Shown one piece after another: positions 10,713 through 21,687 of a stretch of 64,000 bases of DNA. The DNA comes from Thelonectria olida (Eukaryota > Ascomycota > Sordariomycetes > Hypocreales > Nectriaceae): NCBI GenBank assembly GCA_020736575.1, contig JAGPYM010000022.1, positions 62,001 to 126,000 on the forward strand, in the 5' to 3' direction. The position numbers and the translations under genes are program-made. The notes beneath the pieces were generated by a model. That model saw only the letters and a program-made list of their open reading frames with translations, ran no database searches and had not been told where the DNA came from. The stretch's first letter is position 1, and each line of letters begins with the position of its first letter.

Positions 10713-12957
10713 ATGCCTAGCAAGCGAAGGGGAAAACCCAAAAAAACAACTCAACAGCAAAGACGCACCAATCGGCGGAACAACAATACAGAGCATCACG
10801 CTAACCATGACAATGCGACTAGTCCAAAGACCTCGACTAGTGCCAATCCTGGAAGCTCTCGATGGGATGACAGACCAGGATATGTGTTCCCCAATTTTGC
10901 GAAGTCGGAAAATGCTCGATTACTGGATGGTTGGGACGATGACCCGGACGATAAAGAGGGTGTGGTTGAATGGTTCATGAACGTCGAAGGGGGGTCGCCC
11001 AAAGGTCAAACAGACCTAGTTCTATCCTTTTGTCCGAACGAGACCATGCAGGAGCTTGAATGGGGCTCCTCCCCCATGCATTTAGAAAAGTCTTGCCTCC
11101 TTGATGATCGCTCAAACAATGGCACCTGCTCGACTGCTAGGGATTTTCTTGGACCATTGACGGCGCGCCAACTACAGTCAGAACTTCGAAAAGAGGTAAG
11201 TGACTGAGTTTATCTAATTAATCCACAAGCTAATGAGAATAATAAGAGATTTGTGATGCAAACCAATCCCAATCAAGCCCCCAACGATGACGAGAGTACG
11301 GACACGGACCTCACAATGAGCCAACCCAGACATCAGATCAGCGCCGATCGCCGTTTAATGTGATACATCATATTCCTATGTCAAGCCTGATGCTGATAGT
11401 TCTTAGTTTTATGACCAATCTGGATCGCTTTGGAATGATGGCTCTCATCACGACCGCATCGGACAACGAGGCTAGAGTACTCCGCGGAGCATTCTCTCGT
11501 CACATATCCCCTCAAAGTGATCTTATTGCCCACCGTATTACTGTGAGTGCTTTCACATTGTCATGCAACTAATCCGCCGCTTCTCAGGTCTGACTCCTAA
11601 CTAGTCAATTGGCTTCCGCTCCATTGAGCTTTCTTTCGACATCCATTTCTATTCTTGGGTCACAAGCAGTGAAATGCCAACGGATGGACGGTCGAAAAGC
11701 GATAAGAAGCCCCTGAGACAGGTGTCAGATCTATCTTTTCTCACCCGAGGTGAAACTCTGGCTTATCATTCGAATGAGCGCGACTACTTGTGCGAAGCTA
11801 AAGTGTCCCTTTCGATCTCGGTCATAGATGATGACAGGTGGGTGGCTTACGGTTTCTTTGACAACTACTTTGATGAAAGCCCAGGTCGAGACAGTGTTGA
11901 GGAATACGACTCCTTCATGAATTCAGATGGTGACCCTTGTATTTTTCGACCTGATCCCTTTACCAAAGGGCTTCGGGATGCCGACAAGCCGATTCTGGAC
12001 CCGCGGATGTACTTCTGGGTCGTATTCGAAATCAGGATGCAGAAAGCCAAGGAAGAATGGCAGTATGTCGTGTCCCAACTGAAAACAAGGGTCAAAACAC
12101 ATGTACGATGATCCCGCTTTCCAGACCAATGAATTCCTTCTTTCCATTTGTCCGATGCACCTCATCACCAATTATCGGAAGCATGGCAAGTACTGAACAT
12201 GGTTTAGATCGACACCTCCCCGTCGAGTCCGATTCCAGAGCAGTCCTGTTCTTGGGTTGACCAAACGAACATCCTACTACGCAACCTATTGGACTCTCTA
12301 ACCACCACAATCAGGATTTGGAGGTGTTTCCAGCCAGACAGTTCGTTTTTGACTGAGAAAGCCAGTAGAGAGCATGAGCAGATTGAGGAAGCATTTAGGG
12401 TGCTGGAAATATGTGTACATGAGCTTGAGTGTATACAAAAGCGCTGCAAAGACTTTGCTGATACGGTAGGCTTGCTACCAGAAATCCTTAACATGATGTT
12501 AGTTAAGACGTGCTATAGATTACTCGCTATATGAACGTAGAAGCGAATCGGGACACGAAGATTGCAGCCCGCGCAGCGATTGACATGATCAATGTAAGCG
12601 AGCTCTCACATATCCCGAAGTCGTTGACTTTGTGTTATCAGTCTGCTTACGTTTATCATTTCCCACACCCAGTATGTCGTTCCCATGACTCTCTCGGCTG
12701 CGGTGTTGTCTATGCAAGAAAGTGCAATACCAGCATTCTTGGGACCTACCAAGTTGTCATTCATCATCCTATCGCTCATTCTGATGGCTTTGGTGCCTCT
12801 TTCCTTCGCGGCTAGGAAGCGATCGGAAAACATCGGACTTTTTCTCATGGCGTTGTACGAAAGACTGCCGTTGCGTCGTTTGCATCGTCTGAAAGAGAAC
12901 ATGAAGAGGCTGAGGACTCGCGAAGAGGATGAAGAGCAGGGTGGTCAAGATAATTGA
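10713..12957 (+). CDS. Fungal CorA-like membrane protein (conserved, function unknown)
   Basis: Seven exons close in frame: 10713-11195, 11247-11359, 11407-11542, 11605-12102, 12208-12465, 12519-12593 and 12673-12957, giving 615 aa. The N-terminus is basic and Asn/Gln-rich. Landmarks of a large fungal family follow in order: RRLIFMTNLDRFGMMALI, ELSFDIHFYSWV, DLSFLTRG, a YGFFDNYFDE segment, DPRMYFWVVFEIR, a Lys/Glu helix, then a helical region ending near SREHEQIEEAFRVLEICVHE. At the C-terminus are two hydrophobic helices (VVPMTLSAAVLSMQESAIP and LSFIILSLILMALVPLSF) and a Lys/Glu-rich cytosolic tail. Related proteins are often annotated as CorA-like because of the two C-terminal helices; magnesium transport is not shown and the GMN motif is not visible. 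Confidence 0.75.
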
Positions 12958-12969
12958 AACCGAGAGCTT

Positions 12970-13068
12970 AGTGTTGTTTGCTGCAGTGAGGAAGGGCCGC
13001 GCCAACGTGGTAGAGCTCTTACTCGCGGCTGGAGGAATGATACCTAAGATTCAAGACTGCTTCAGCTA
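12970..13068 (+). pseudogene. Ankyrin-repeat remnant just downstream
   Basis: About 30 codons read LLFAAVRKGRANVVELLLAA before a stop, one partial ankyrin unit in a different context from the gene ending at 12957. It may be debris of a fused ankyrin-membrane protein. Confidence 0.45.
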
Positions 13069-13247
13069 AACTTTAAGGAGGTTAAGATAAGAGCAGGGAG
13101 GTACGTGGCGTCAAGTTGTGATATCTGGTTTTCTCTTTGAAACTGTAAGACTTCGTTCAATTGCTTGTCGGGATTGCCACATTTGCGATCGGCAAGAAAA
13201 CGGCATACTAATTGACCATCCACTTCGGCCGATCCTCTAGCCGGCTC

Positions 13248-13811
13248 TTACCACTTAAAAATTTTCCCAGCCACGGCAAGAACTCGAACAACTGGAAGCG
13301 GATGAACTAATATTTCCCTGGGTTCATCGAAGCGGAAGATAAGTCCAGAAGTTGCCTTGTATGGTAATTCAACGGTCAAGCGAGCAAAGCTGGAGTAAAC
13401 AGGCACACCACTTCCAAAAGCTTGGCATTTTGTTGATGGTCCAATGGACAAGCACTCACGGCGTCTCGAAACCTGCTCACTCTCTTCACGGCTGTACCTC
13501 AGAGTTGGTCCAGTTGCAGACCAGGCTAGATCCGGGCAAGCCCCGTAAAATCATAGTTACTCAAGCCTAACCTCCCTCGTTTCTGGAAAAACTGTGATTA
13601 GTCCTGGAATAGACCTTAATTCATTCTTGGCACCCGTCATTGTCGCCAACTTAATATCCTGTAAAGGCTCTGTCCAGTCGCCACCCAGTTTGAAAATAGA
13701 AAAGCTATCGAGCGTTAAAGTCCATCTATTATTCTTGTTAGCATAAATCGACAATAACAGCGCCCATGCAACAGGTAGAAAGAGCACAGCTATGGATGCC
13801 CATCGTGGCAT
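13248..13811 (-). pseudogene. Decayed single-pass membrane protein
   Basis: The first part, from an ATG at 13811, reads MPRWASIAVLFLPVAWALLL with a tail ending LRSIPGLITVFPETREV, a recognisable fungal family of short proteins with an N-terminal membrane helix. The second part, in another frame (13451-13248), contains ELPYKATSGLIFRFDEPREI and a second hydrophobic stretch that fit the family's C-terminus. No GT-AG intron joins them in frame, and stops lie in between, so the gene appears broken by an indel. The cellular role of the family is unknown to me. Confidence 0.45.
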
Positions 13812-13859
13812 GATTCCGTAATCTAGTTTAATAGTGGATTTGAAGATCACCCCTTGGCT

Positions 13860-14104
13860 TGCGCCGTATTGGAAGAATTGCGGATCCTAAACACCTAGGG
13901 CAGAAACTCAAGCACACCAAAATCCATTTCCGTTTCTAGAGCTGAGCTCCTGCCGCTCTAAGCTGAGTGGGTGCTCAGGTCGGGCTGAGGTGCCTAAGCA
14001 AGCCCATTTTTAGGATCGCGTACCCCTGTAAGGGTCCCCGCAGGGGACCAGATCTGGGACCATATCCCTGTTTTGAGCCCCGGTTGGCTATTGATCGTAG
14101 TTTA
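13860..14104. other. Non-coding, with a perfect small hairpin
   Basis: A GGTCCCC-GCA-GGGGACC hairpin at about 14033-14049 is the only structure seen. Confidence 0.5.
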
Positions 14105-14385
14105 GGTAGTTCACCCATGGTAGCGGATATATGATGGGAACAGTCTGCCGGGTTCGTCTGGTTGGGTTGTTAAACTCTTCTTATATCTACTGAGTTGCTC
14201 GATTTGGAGTAGATAAGCTAATTACGGAAGTCGGTCTAGCTGTGGTCGATTATATGGCCACGAAATTCCTCTCCTTCTCTATTCCATGTTCGACCATTGC
14301 CTCTGGAGTTAACATGAACCTCCCTAGTCTGGGAAGTGGCCGGGCTATTATTACTGCGACCGGTCAAACAAGGTGCCTTTGGTGA
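14105..14385 (+). repeat. Dispersed repeat R3, left copy
   Basis: About 235 bp from GTTCACCCATGGTAGCGGAT to GGTCTGGGAAGTGG-like sequence match 60650-60880 in the same orientation with scattered substitutions. A further match (GGTGCCTTTGGTGAGGC) follows an insertion of about 30 bp here. No coding capacity. Confidence 0.88.
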
Positions 14386-14393
14386 GGCCTTCC

Positions 14394-14426
14394 ATCGAGG
14401 CTACATCGAGGCTACATCGAGGCTAA
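14394..14426. repeat. Three tandem copies of an 11-bp unit
   Basis: ATCGAGGCTAC is repeated in tandem, the third copy diverging at its end. Confidence 0.8.
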
Positions 14427-14791
14427 AAGCGGCAATAGATCGATGGAGTTTTCCCCTTCCCGCAACGAGACAACAGCGATCATCCGACCAGGTTCTCTGG
14501 CTCTTCCTATCCCCGTCTCCATGTTGTGATTAATTCGTGCGCCATGTGTTTGCAAAAAGCTTCCGTCAATCAAGACCACACTTATAATGATAGTAATAGC
14601 CATTGCGGCTTTTATAGTAACTTAATCTAAACGTCACCGTGCTAAAGATCTTGATAATGAGCAGTAGATATATATCCCACAAATGACGATAATCCTTACA
14701 CGTAATAGCCTAGTAAGATCCATTCCAAGTCAAATGAGATGCCCGAGGCCGTAGTTTTGAATTCCTGTGAAATTTCATGTAGTATGTTTGT

Positions 14792-15330
14792 TTGTTTGTT
14801 TGTATATTTTTCGTCCGAAGGGCCGTGAGGCCCGTAGAAGTCCTACGCCTCAGCAGTCCAACTTCCCGTCTTACGCCCCCCCAGCCCTCTCCAACCCAGC
14901 ACTCGCCTTCCAGCGCTGGCCCCGTTCCGAGGGGTCTAGGTTCGCTCTCGGGCCCGCCGCAAGGACCTACCATGGCCCCCCCTGCTCCCTATCGATCGTA
15001 TCCTCCTTACCAACCCCTGTCAACCATGGGTGGATCCGTTTTGTCGAATATTCACCAGCCTGGAGGTCAGATGTCGATGATTCCTGGCATGGGTGTTCCT
15101 CAGTACGGGCAGGAGAAAGTGAAGAAAAGAAAACGTACCTTGCGGTTGGAAGACGTAGCCGACTCCGACTCTACTCCCCGTTCCTCCAAGGCTCGTGAAC
15201 GTGAATCACATCGAGTTTGAGCGCAAGCAGCGAGAAAAGGAACGCCGCCGCAAAGAGCGCAAGCAGAAAGAGGCTGAGCAGATCCAACGCATGGCCCGCG
15301 CCGAAGAGGTTGAGGATACAGGAGACATGT
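14792..15330 (+). pseudogene. Fragment of a Pro/Ser-rich regulatory-type protein
   Basis: One frame reads a Pro/Ser-rich region, then YRSYPPYQPLSTMGGSVLSN, IHQPGGQMSMIPGMGVPQYG and a KKRKRTL patch. A second frame (15217-15330) continues as a Lys/Arg/Glu-rich helix (REKERRRKERKQKEAEQ). The Tyr/Pro/Met/Gly-rich part resembles the low-complexity region preceding zinc fingers in some fungal C2H2 factors, but no zinc finger is present. It looks like a piece of a captured or decayed gene. Confidence 0.35.
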
Positions 15331-15399
15331 GAGACTCTAAGGTCGAAATGGTCTTCTGACCGTGAGAACACTGGCACCGATCGAAAGCTCCCGACGGGA

Positions 15400-15931
15400 G
15401 ATATCTAAACGGACCAGTTTTTGTTTGCATTACTCCCAATCTACGGAAAATCAGCATGTGTTGAAGTTCCATCGTGGGAGTTTTTGCAAGACGGGCCTAC
15501 CCTACACCACGAGGATTCGCTTTTCAACCTCTCCCACGCTGGACATAACCCTGATGGGAATTGGGAAATGGTCTCATTCAATAAATTACTGTTATTTTAG
15601 AAAGCAGTCGTTTATGGGTTGCGGGGAAGCATGAATGCTGCAGTTGCACGATACCTATTCTGACGTTTAAGTATCGGCGGTTTAGGTGTATAAACTAACA
15701 CATCTTAGCACATCCACATAGCCTGGGCATTCGACACCAAATCAATGATCGCGTCAGGTATGAATGAATGAATGAAATTTATTACGCCCGGGAGGACTAA
15801 CCTCATAGGGCCAGGTGGGCTAGGCTATTTACAGTTCTAAGTTTATCGTTCACAACCTCTTTGCTCCCCTTTGCACATGCATCTTCGAGGGCTGATCTTC
15901 CAATGCCGTTTCTTTGATTCACATTATAACT
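15400..15931. other. Gene-free stretch
   Basis: Nothing recognised apart from a short ATGA tetranucleotide run at about 15760-15775. Confidence 0.5.
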
Positions 15932-16750
15932 CTATTCTTTTATCCAAGCACTCGCCACATCTCTTAACTGGAGCTCCACTGCGTAATAGAGCGGGCCAGG
16001 TGAGGTAGATTCAGTCCCAAGTTTCTGAAGCTCAGCATCCTGTTCATCGAACCATGTCCTCCAAGCATTCCAGGCGTGGTTGCTTCTATCAAGGAATCGG
16101 ATGGCAAGCGTCAATATTTCCCCATCGGAGCGCAAGCTGGACTTGATATGGTGATGCCAAGACGCTGCTGCGTAGTCGCGGAATGTCGTGCCGAGACAGG
16201 GCGGGTGATCTGGGGTCTCTTGCCAGACTCGGCGAAAATTGATGTAGTGAAGACAGGCCTTGACGAGCAAGGTGTTTTGGTATTCACCCCGCAAGCGCTT
16301 GTTCTCCCAGATCTAGCCAGGCGTGGGGAGATTACACAGCAGGTACTGTTTGACCGATAAGTGCGTCAGGTGCACCGTTCGTAGGTCAGCGGAGATGTCC
16401 GAGCGCTGGCTCCTGATCTCCACAAGAGGCCCACAAAAGACCGACTATTTCGCTGTCGATGTAGTCGTCATCCACAGCGTGGGGAGATCTTCGATCGGCA
16501 GGTCTTCAGATTCGTCGATAAGGACAGCTTCGGTGACCTCGCAGACTGTCAGGGGCCGTAGTGCGAATGCTGCCCAGCGCAATAGGGCGTAGATACGTTG
16601 CCTCTCCCACTCTCGAGACTGGGTGATTCTCTGCCAGCTTCGGCCGTATAATTGGTCCGGCCCAGCCGGCGTTTCCTTGATGTGTGCTGGAGCTGTTTCT
16701 TGTTCATCCCTCTCCTCAAAGATTTCTCCTGCATCTTCAGCTCCTAACAC
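15932..16750 (-). pseudogene. NACHT-type NLR fragment, frameshifted
   Basis: On the minus strand the first frame (16750-16490) has the region after the NACHT ATPase in fungal NLRs: SWQRITQSREWERQRIYALL followed by RWAAFALRPLTVCEVTEAV. The sequence then shifts frame to DDDYIDSEIVGLLWGLVEIR and LTHLSVKQYLLCNLPTPG, and shifts again to ACLHYINFRRVWQETPDH and FRDYAAASWHHHIKSS before stopping. These are consecutive landmarks of the winged-helix/HETHS-like region of NACHT-ankyrin proteins, so at least two frameshifts occurred. The ATPase and the repeat domain are missing. Confidence 0.75.
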
Positions 16751-16854
16751 CGTGAAATCTTTCTCCTAAGCACCCCAAAGCGAGGATCTGTTCGTTGCAT
16801 GCTTAGCCTTACCCCGTTACTGCAGAAATGCTGCCGTATCGAGGGGGAGGCTTC

Positions 16855-18703
16855 TCATGCAGTGGGTGCTTCCACTTTCTTCCCCGTGACCGATTTCCAG
16901 GGAATGAATGCAGCAGGAATCAGTGATAGGACGGCCGTTGCAACTGAGACGTACCAGGTATTGGTCAGAGCTTTACTATAGGCAACCAGGACCTGATGCA
17001 AAAGCTGCGCTGGTACATTGTCTCGCAACTCGGTCGCCCCAACTGACAACACAATTTCAGCATCGACACCCACACCCCGCAGTTCCGTGGCCAGCTGGTT
17101 GGTAAACACGTTCTGAGCGACCTGTACGAACACGCTACCTCCGAGCGTCTGGGAGAACATCAAAGTCGCAGTGCCGACCGGTATGTCGTGTTCAGCTAAA
17201 GCGGTTTGTACCGCGACGAGAGGTAGCTGCATGCCGAGGCCAGCACCAATGCCGTACAACGCCTGGTAGCCTATCCATGCAGGTGAGTCGGTGCTCAAGT
17301 GGAATGTGGTCAGCAACCCGGCACCAATGCTCATCAGGACAGAGGATGCGAGTATCAAAGGCGTGTAGTAGCCAAGGGCGCTGACCACCCCTCCGGCCAA
17401 GACCGACATGACGACCAATCCAAGGATCATGGGCAAATTCATGACACCTGACCTGACGGCGCTGGCTCCCTTGACGGCCTGGAACCAAATTGGGATCTGG
17501 AAGAGCGTCAGTTGATAAACTTGTAACAGAGGAGCAAGGTTGGGTGACTTACGTAGTAAATGAGGAGAAAGAAGGAGGCACCGAAGCAAACGGCGAATGC
17601 GGCACAGCTCCAAACTGTTCTGTCGGACAAGATCCTTGGAGGAACGGTAGCCTTGTCCTGTTTCCAGCGCTGGATCACCACGAAGAGCGAGATGAGGACC
17701 CCAAAAACCACAAAAAGCCCAATGACGCGGCCATCTGACCAAGGGTATCTCGAACCACCCCATTGCAATGCAAGAAGAAGGGAGATTATTGCAGGCAAGA
17801 AACAAACTGAGCCCTCGAGGTCGAAGTGGGAGACTTGCTTCCTCCAGGACACCTTGTTCTTCGGCGAGTCTGAACCACTTTGGGGAGGGTTGAAGAGCAA
17901 GGCAACGAAGAGGACGGTGACCACGCCCAGAGGGAGGTTGATATAAAAGCACCATCGCCAAGTAAGCTTATCAGTGAAAGCACCGCCCATAAGCGGACCA
18001 GCAACGCTTGAAACGCCGTACATCCCAGCAAGTATACCGACGTAGGTAGGTCGCTGTCGCATGGGGACACTGAGAACGATGATAAGGATGGCCCCAGAGA
18101 ATATCCCAGCCGAGCCAATGCCGGCAATCGCACGACCGATGATTAGCGCCGTGGATGTTGGGGCAGCACCACAGACCAAAGAACCGAGCTCGAAGAAGCC
18201 GATGGCAGCGAGGAAGACCCATTTGACAGAATAATAGGAGTAGAGCTTCCCGAAAAACAACTGGAAACTGCAAGTGGTAAGGAGATAGGCTGAACCATAC
18301 CTATTGCGAGCGAAAAGAAATACAAGTCAGTCTGTTACTGCACTCCCAGGTAATAGCAAAGAATGGATCAGCTCAACCTACCAGCCCAGATCGTCCAAGG
18401 CGCGGAACTCGTCCGTAATCCGAGGGATCGCAGTAGCGATAATCGTGTTGTCCTGGCTAGATATCAGTGCCGCTGACTTTGGGAAGCGTGACTACCACAG
18501 AAGCATACGAGAGCCATGCAAAAGACTGCCAAGCATAGGCCAGTCATGACCAAGGCCAGTTTCCATCCACTCAAGTTCTTGGCCGCTTGAAAGGGTTCAA
18601 GGTTGACAGAGTCGGAGCTATCCCCAGGATCCTCCTGTTTTGGTCGTTTTTCTTCAGGCGCGATCGTCGGAGGTGCCATTTCGGTGTCGTGGTAGTCAGG
18701 CAT
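16855..18703 (-). CDS. MFS transporter, DHA2 family (14-TM drug/toxin efflux type)
   Basis: Four exons, 18703-18509, 18452-18382, 18300-17553 and 17496-16855, join in phase to 551 aa. After a charged cytosolic N-terminus the product shows the DHA2 pattern: [16 protein letters not shown] in TM1, [20 protein letters not shown] in TM2, [15 protein letters not shown] in TM4, motif C-like [20 protein letters not shown] in TM5, and repeated hydrophobic helices to the end. Length and helices fit an intact proton-coupled exporter of the plasma membrane or vacuole. Such pumps export mycotoxins, fungicides or other small molecules. The nearest gene upstream, on the same strand, is an intact Zn2Cys6 regulator, which may control it. 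Substrate unknown. Confidence 0.93.
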
Positions 18704-19245
18704 TGGAACTCGGGGACTCGGTGGTCGAGGACTTGAGTCGGTGGTTAGGTTGAGCTGAAGGCTATCGCAGAAGGCAGTGCTTGATGAGGGTTGCTGGAGT
18801 ACGACAAACCAAGGAAAGACGAGCTGATGGTCTTATGGTTTGTTTTAGAGTGAGAGTTTGTGGTCTTTTATGTGTAAGAGCTCGTGGCGATCCGAGTCCA
18901 GGGGTAGGAGAATGTTACCCATGTCCGGTTCTCGACCTGGGTGGAGCCAACTTTTACGAGCTTCATCTGTGCGAACGAACCAATCACAGCCCACATAATT
19001 CCACCTTTCGGTGGGCCACAAATTTATCACGTCAAGGACTTCGGCCTCAACGCAGAAGGATGACATTTACCACCTCTTTTGCTGCGCCTGAAGGTCATGA
19101 ACAAGTACCCATTGTGAATAACTATATCGTCATTGTTCTGAAAAGAAACGAGGCTGAAAAAAGGGGCCACAGGCTGTCAAGCCTGGGCTGTTTGACACTC
19201 GGTCTACATAGGCGTGTCAAGGTTGATCGCCCGTTGAGCCTTGAC
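18704..19245. promoter_or_regulatory. Intergenic region between regulator and transporter
   Basis: About 540 bp without a convincing gene, upstream of the MFS start. It contains several CCGA/TCGG words that could serve Zn2Cys6 factors, but no clear paired CGG palindrome was established by eye. Confidence 0.3.
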
Positions 19246-21055
19246 TCAAAAGGGATCTGATTGATCATCTGGCGTGTCTCCAAAAGGTTGGATTGATACT
19301 TGAGGTTCCCGCCTTTCCGACGGAATTATTGGGGCAGGCCCCGTTCTGAACAAGTTCACGACTGGAAGTCGCGCCAATGTCGGAGTGGGCGATGAAGAAT
19401 CGCCATCATGTCGGCCCAGGGATGCATCGAGACGCAGATGCTCCGTTCGTAGATACCATGTCGAGTCGGGCCAGTTTGATCTCGAATATAATTTGAGAGA
19501 GTAGACGCCATCAGCTCTGGATGAAAGAGGTTCGCAGGCAAAGTGATGAATGCGTGCTTGTTCGGGCGGTAAATCGTAGTGGTCGGGCTTCTCGGTCAAC
19601 TGTTGATTGAAATGGGCTTCTTCTATGGCCATGATTCGTGAAAAGACAGCGTGGTACAGCTTGGCATCATATAAGCATTCCCGCCTTGAACTGGAGAGAA
19701 GCAAGGCCAAGCCCTTCCGACGGAGATGTGGCCATCTGCATTTCCAAGCCACCAAATGGAGCGGAGAGATGACCCCCATCTCGAAATGGAAGCGCGGCGA
19801 TCCTTGCAAGTCTTCGTGACGTACAATCAGCGACTCCACAAGCCGGATGATTTCCTCAAACGCCCTAGTATGAGAATCCCATGCCGTCTCGTCAGCTACT
19901 GGACCGACTGAAAGGCCAACTGCCGTGCTATGCCACATCACACGAACAAGGTTGGCCGCGCTTCTGTCTTGATCACCCCAAAAGGGTTCCCGCCGTTGAA
20001 CCAGGTTATCAAACCTCATTTTCCAACAATCGAGCGTGGTTCTGAGGCGTGCCGCCTTACCAGCCTGAGAGCTTGAAGAGCCATCCTGGCTGACCCTTAC
20101 GGCTGCAGTGATAATGTCAATGAGTCCAACTCTGGCCTGTGACAATTCTTGAAATGGTTGGTCAAAGACGGGACAGCCGTTGATATCTACCGGGTTCAGA
20201 TAAAGCTCGGCGGGAAAGCCGAACTCTGCAACACAAAGGCTAAGGGTGCACAAGACGGGTGCGAGGTGCGTTTCGACAAAGGCAAGCTTGAAGCTCTGGT
20301 AATGCTGACCCCAGGAACCGACAGGCTCACCAGACTTGTCTCGCAGCATTTTTAGCAGACCGATTCCGCTCGTGACGTGAGTGGCGGCTGACTTGGGGTC
20401 GCCCCAGAGACATTCGAAACAGGTGAATACGATGCTAGCAACGACTACCAAGGGCATCGAGGTTGGGTCAGATGCTGTCCTCAGTATGGTGCTGATAGCC
20501 CGATTGTAAGATTGCATCGCGAACTTCAAACTGTCTTTCTGTTTTGTAATGAGCGATGCAGGCGTGCTGTGTTCCTCGTGCAGTGTGGCCAATGCAACGC
20601 TGGCATGCCGGATCGAGGATTCTGTCAAGCTGAACTGCAAGACGGTATTCCAGAACGGGCGACCGAAGAATCCCGATAGCTGTGGAACAGTTTCATGGTA
20701 GAAGAATTCTTGTGCTCTGGCCTCTCTCGAAGCTAGCCGACTGAGTCTGACGGGTCGTCCTGGGCCAGCAACAGGTGTTGAGGCTGATACATATCCATCA
20801 CATTTTCTCCCGGTACTCGTGCACCTGAGGATTCAGTTTCAGCTCAGGTAATCGAAAGGAGTGTCTAGGCTAGTGGCTTACCGATCGCACGCGGGCCGTA
20901 ACTCGTCGCATTTGACCCTCCTGACTCTGAACTTCTCCTTAGCAACTGCAAGAACGTGAATCTTCCAGAAATGGTTCTACTTACTTGCACGTAATGCATC
21001 CTGTTCGGACCTTTGGCTTGCTTGTACGCGCGGACTTTGCAGAATGTTCCATCAT
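19246..21055 (-). CDS. Zn(II)2Cys6 transcription factor
   Basis: Three exons, 21055-20985, 20926-20882 and 20824-19246, give 564 aa. The binuclear zinc cluster is split by both introns and reads KVRTGCITCK | VRRVKCDELRPACDR | CTSTGRKCDGY, that is C-x2-C-x6-C-x6-C-x2-C-x6-C with all six ligands. A linker with basic residues and the segment QEFFYHETVPQLSGFFGRPF follow, then the helical fungal-TF C-terminal region (for example SSIRHASVALATLHEE and VVVASIVFTCFECLWGD). This is the standard layout of fungal pathway regulators. The start is the ATG that puts the KVRTGC motif in frame (a second ATG follows directly). It lies upstream of the DHA2 exporter and is the natural candidate to regulate it. 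Confidence 0.92.
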
Positions 21056-21100
21056 AGCGTGTGGATAAGTGCGTGAGGCCGCAGACTATAGGCACCCATA

Positions 21101-21160
21101 TGCCTTGAGGAACGAAGTGCCTTGAGGAACGTTAAGTTCCGAAGGATCTTCCTTCCGCGC
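21101..21160 (+). repeat. Shared transposon terminus T1, copy 1
   Basis: TGCCTTGAGGAACG with an internal duplication, then GTTCCGAAGGATCTTCCTTC and CGCGCC. The same block occurs at 26510, 31731, 35242 and (reverse) 47004-47080. It lies about 440 bp before the Helitron Rep frame. Confidence 0.85.
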
Positions 21161-21687
21161 CTTCTTCCCCCTCGACGCACGGATCGCGTAGCGAACTGAG
21201 ATTTTCCACGCGAGGATTCACGGCCACATCTTGCTCGCCACAGTTGTTTAGTTTTTTGACCACTCACTCAAGTGACTTTGGCCGCGTCTCTTCCTGTCTC
21301 ATCTGATCCCACTCATCTCATCTCATCCCATCTCATCATCCTTTTCCATTCTCTTCCAGCCATGTCGACAAAGCGACACGCACATACACGACGCCAAAAT
21401 GTATGTACCCCAAATCTTCGGGACCAGCCCGGCATTACCGACGTGAATTCTGCTTCTCCCTCTTCGGACATGCCTGGCAGGACGAGGAAGCTGCCATTTC
21501 GATGCGATGATGGGGTCTGAAACAGGGTCGCCATGGTTCCGCGCCATTGGCGACGTCGCCTGTCTCAACATTGTCTCCAGGCCTTCGACCGGGCCTTTTT
21601 GATCCCAAGCATGGCCGCGTTGTTTTCGTCTTTGAGTCTCTCCTTCCCATCTTCCCTCCGCATATTTTCTCGATAAAAACTTCTACG

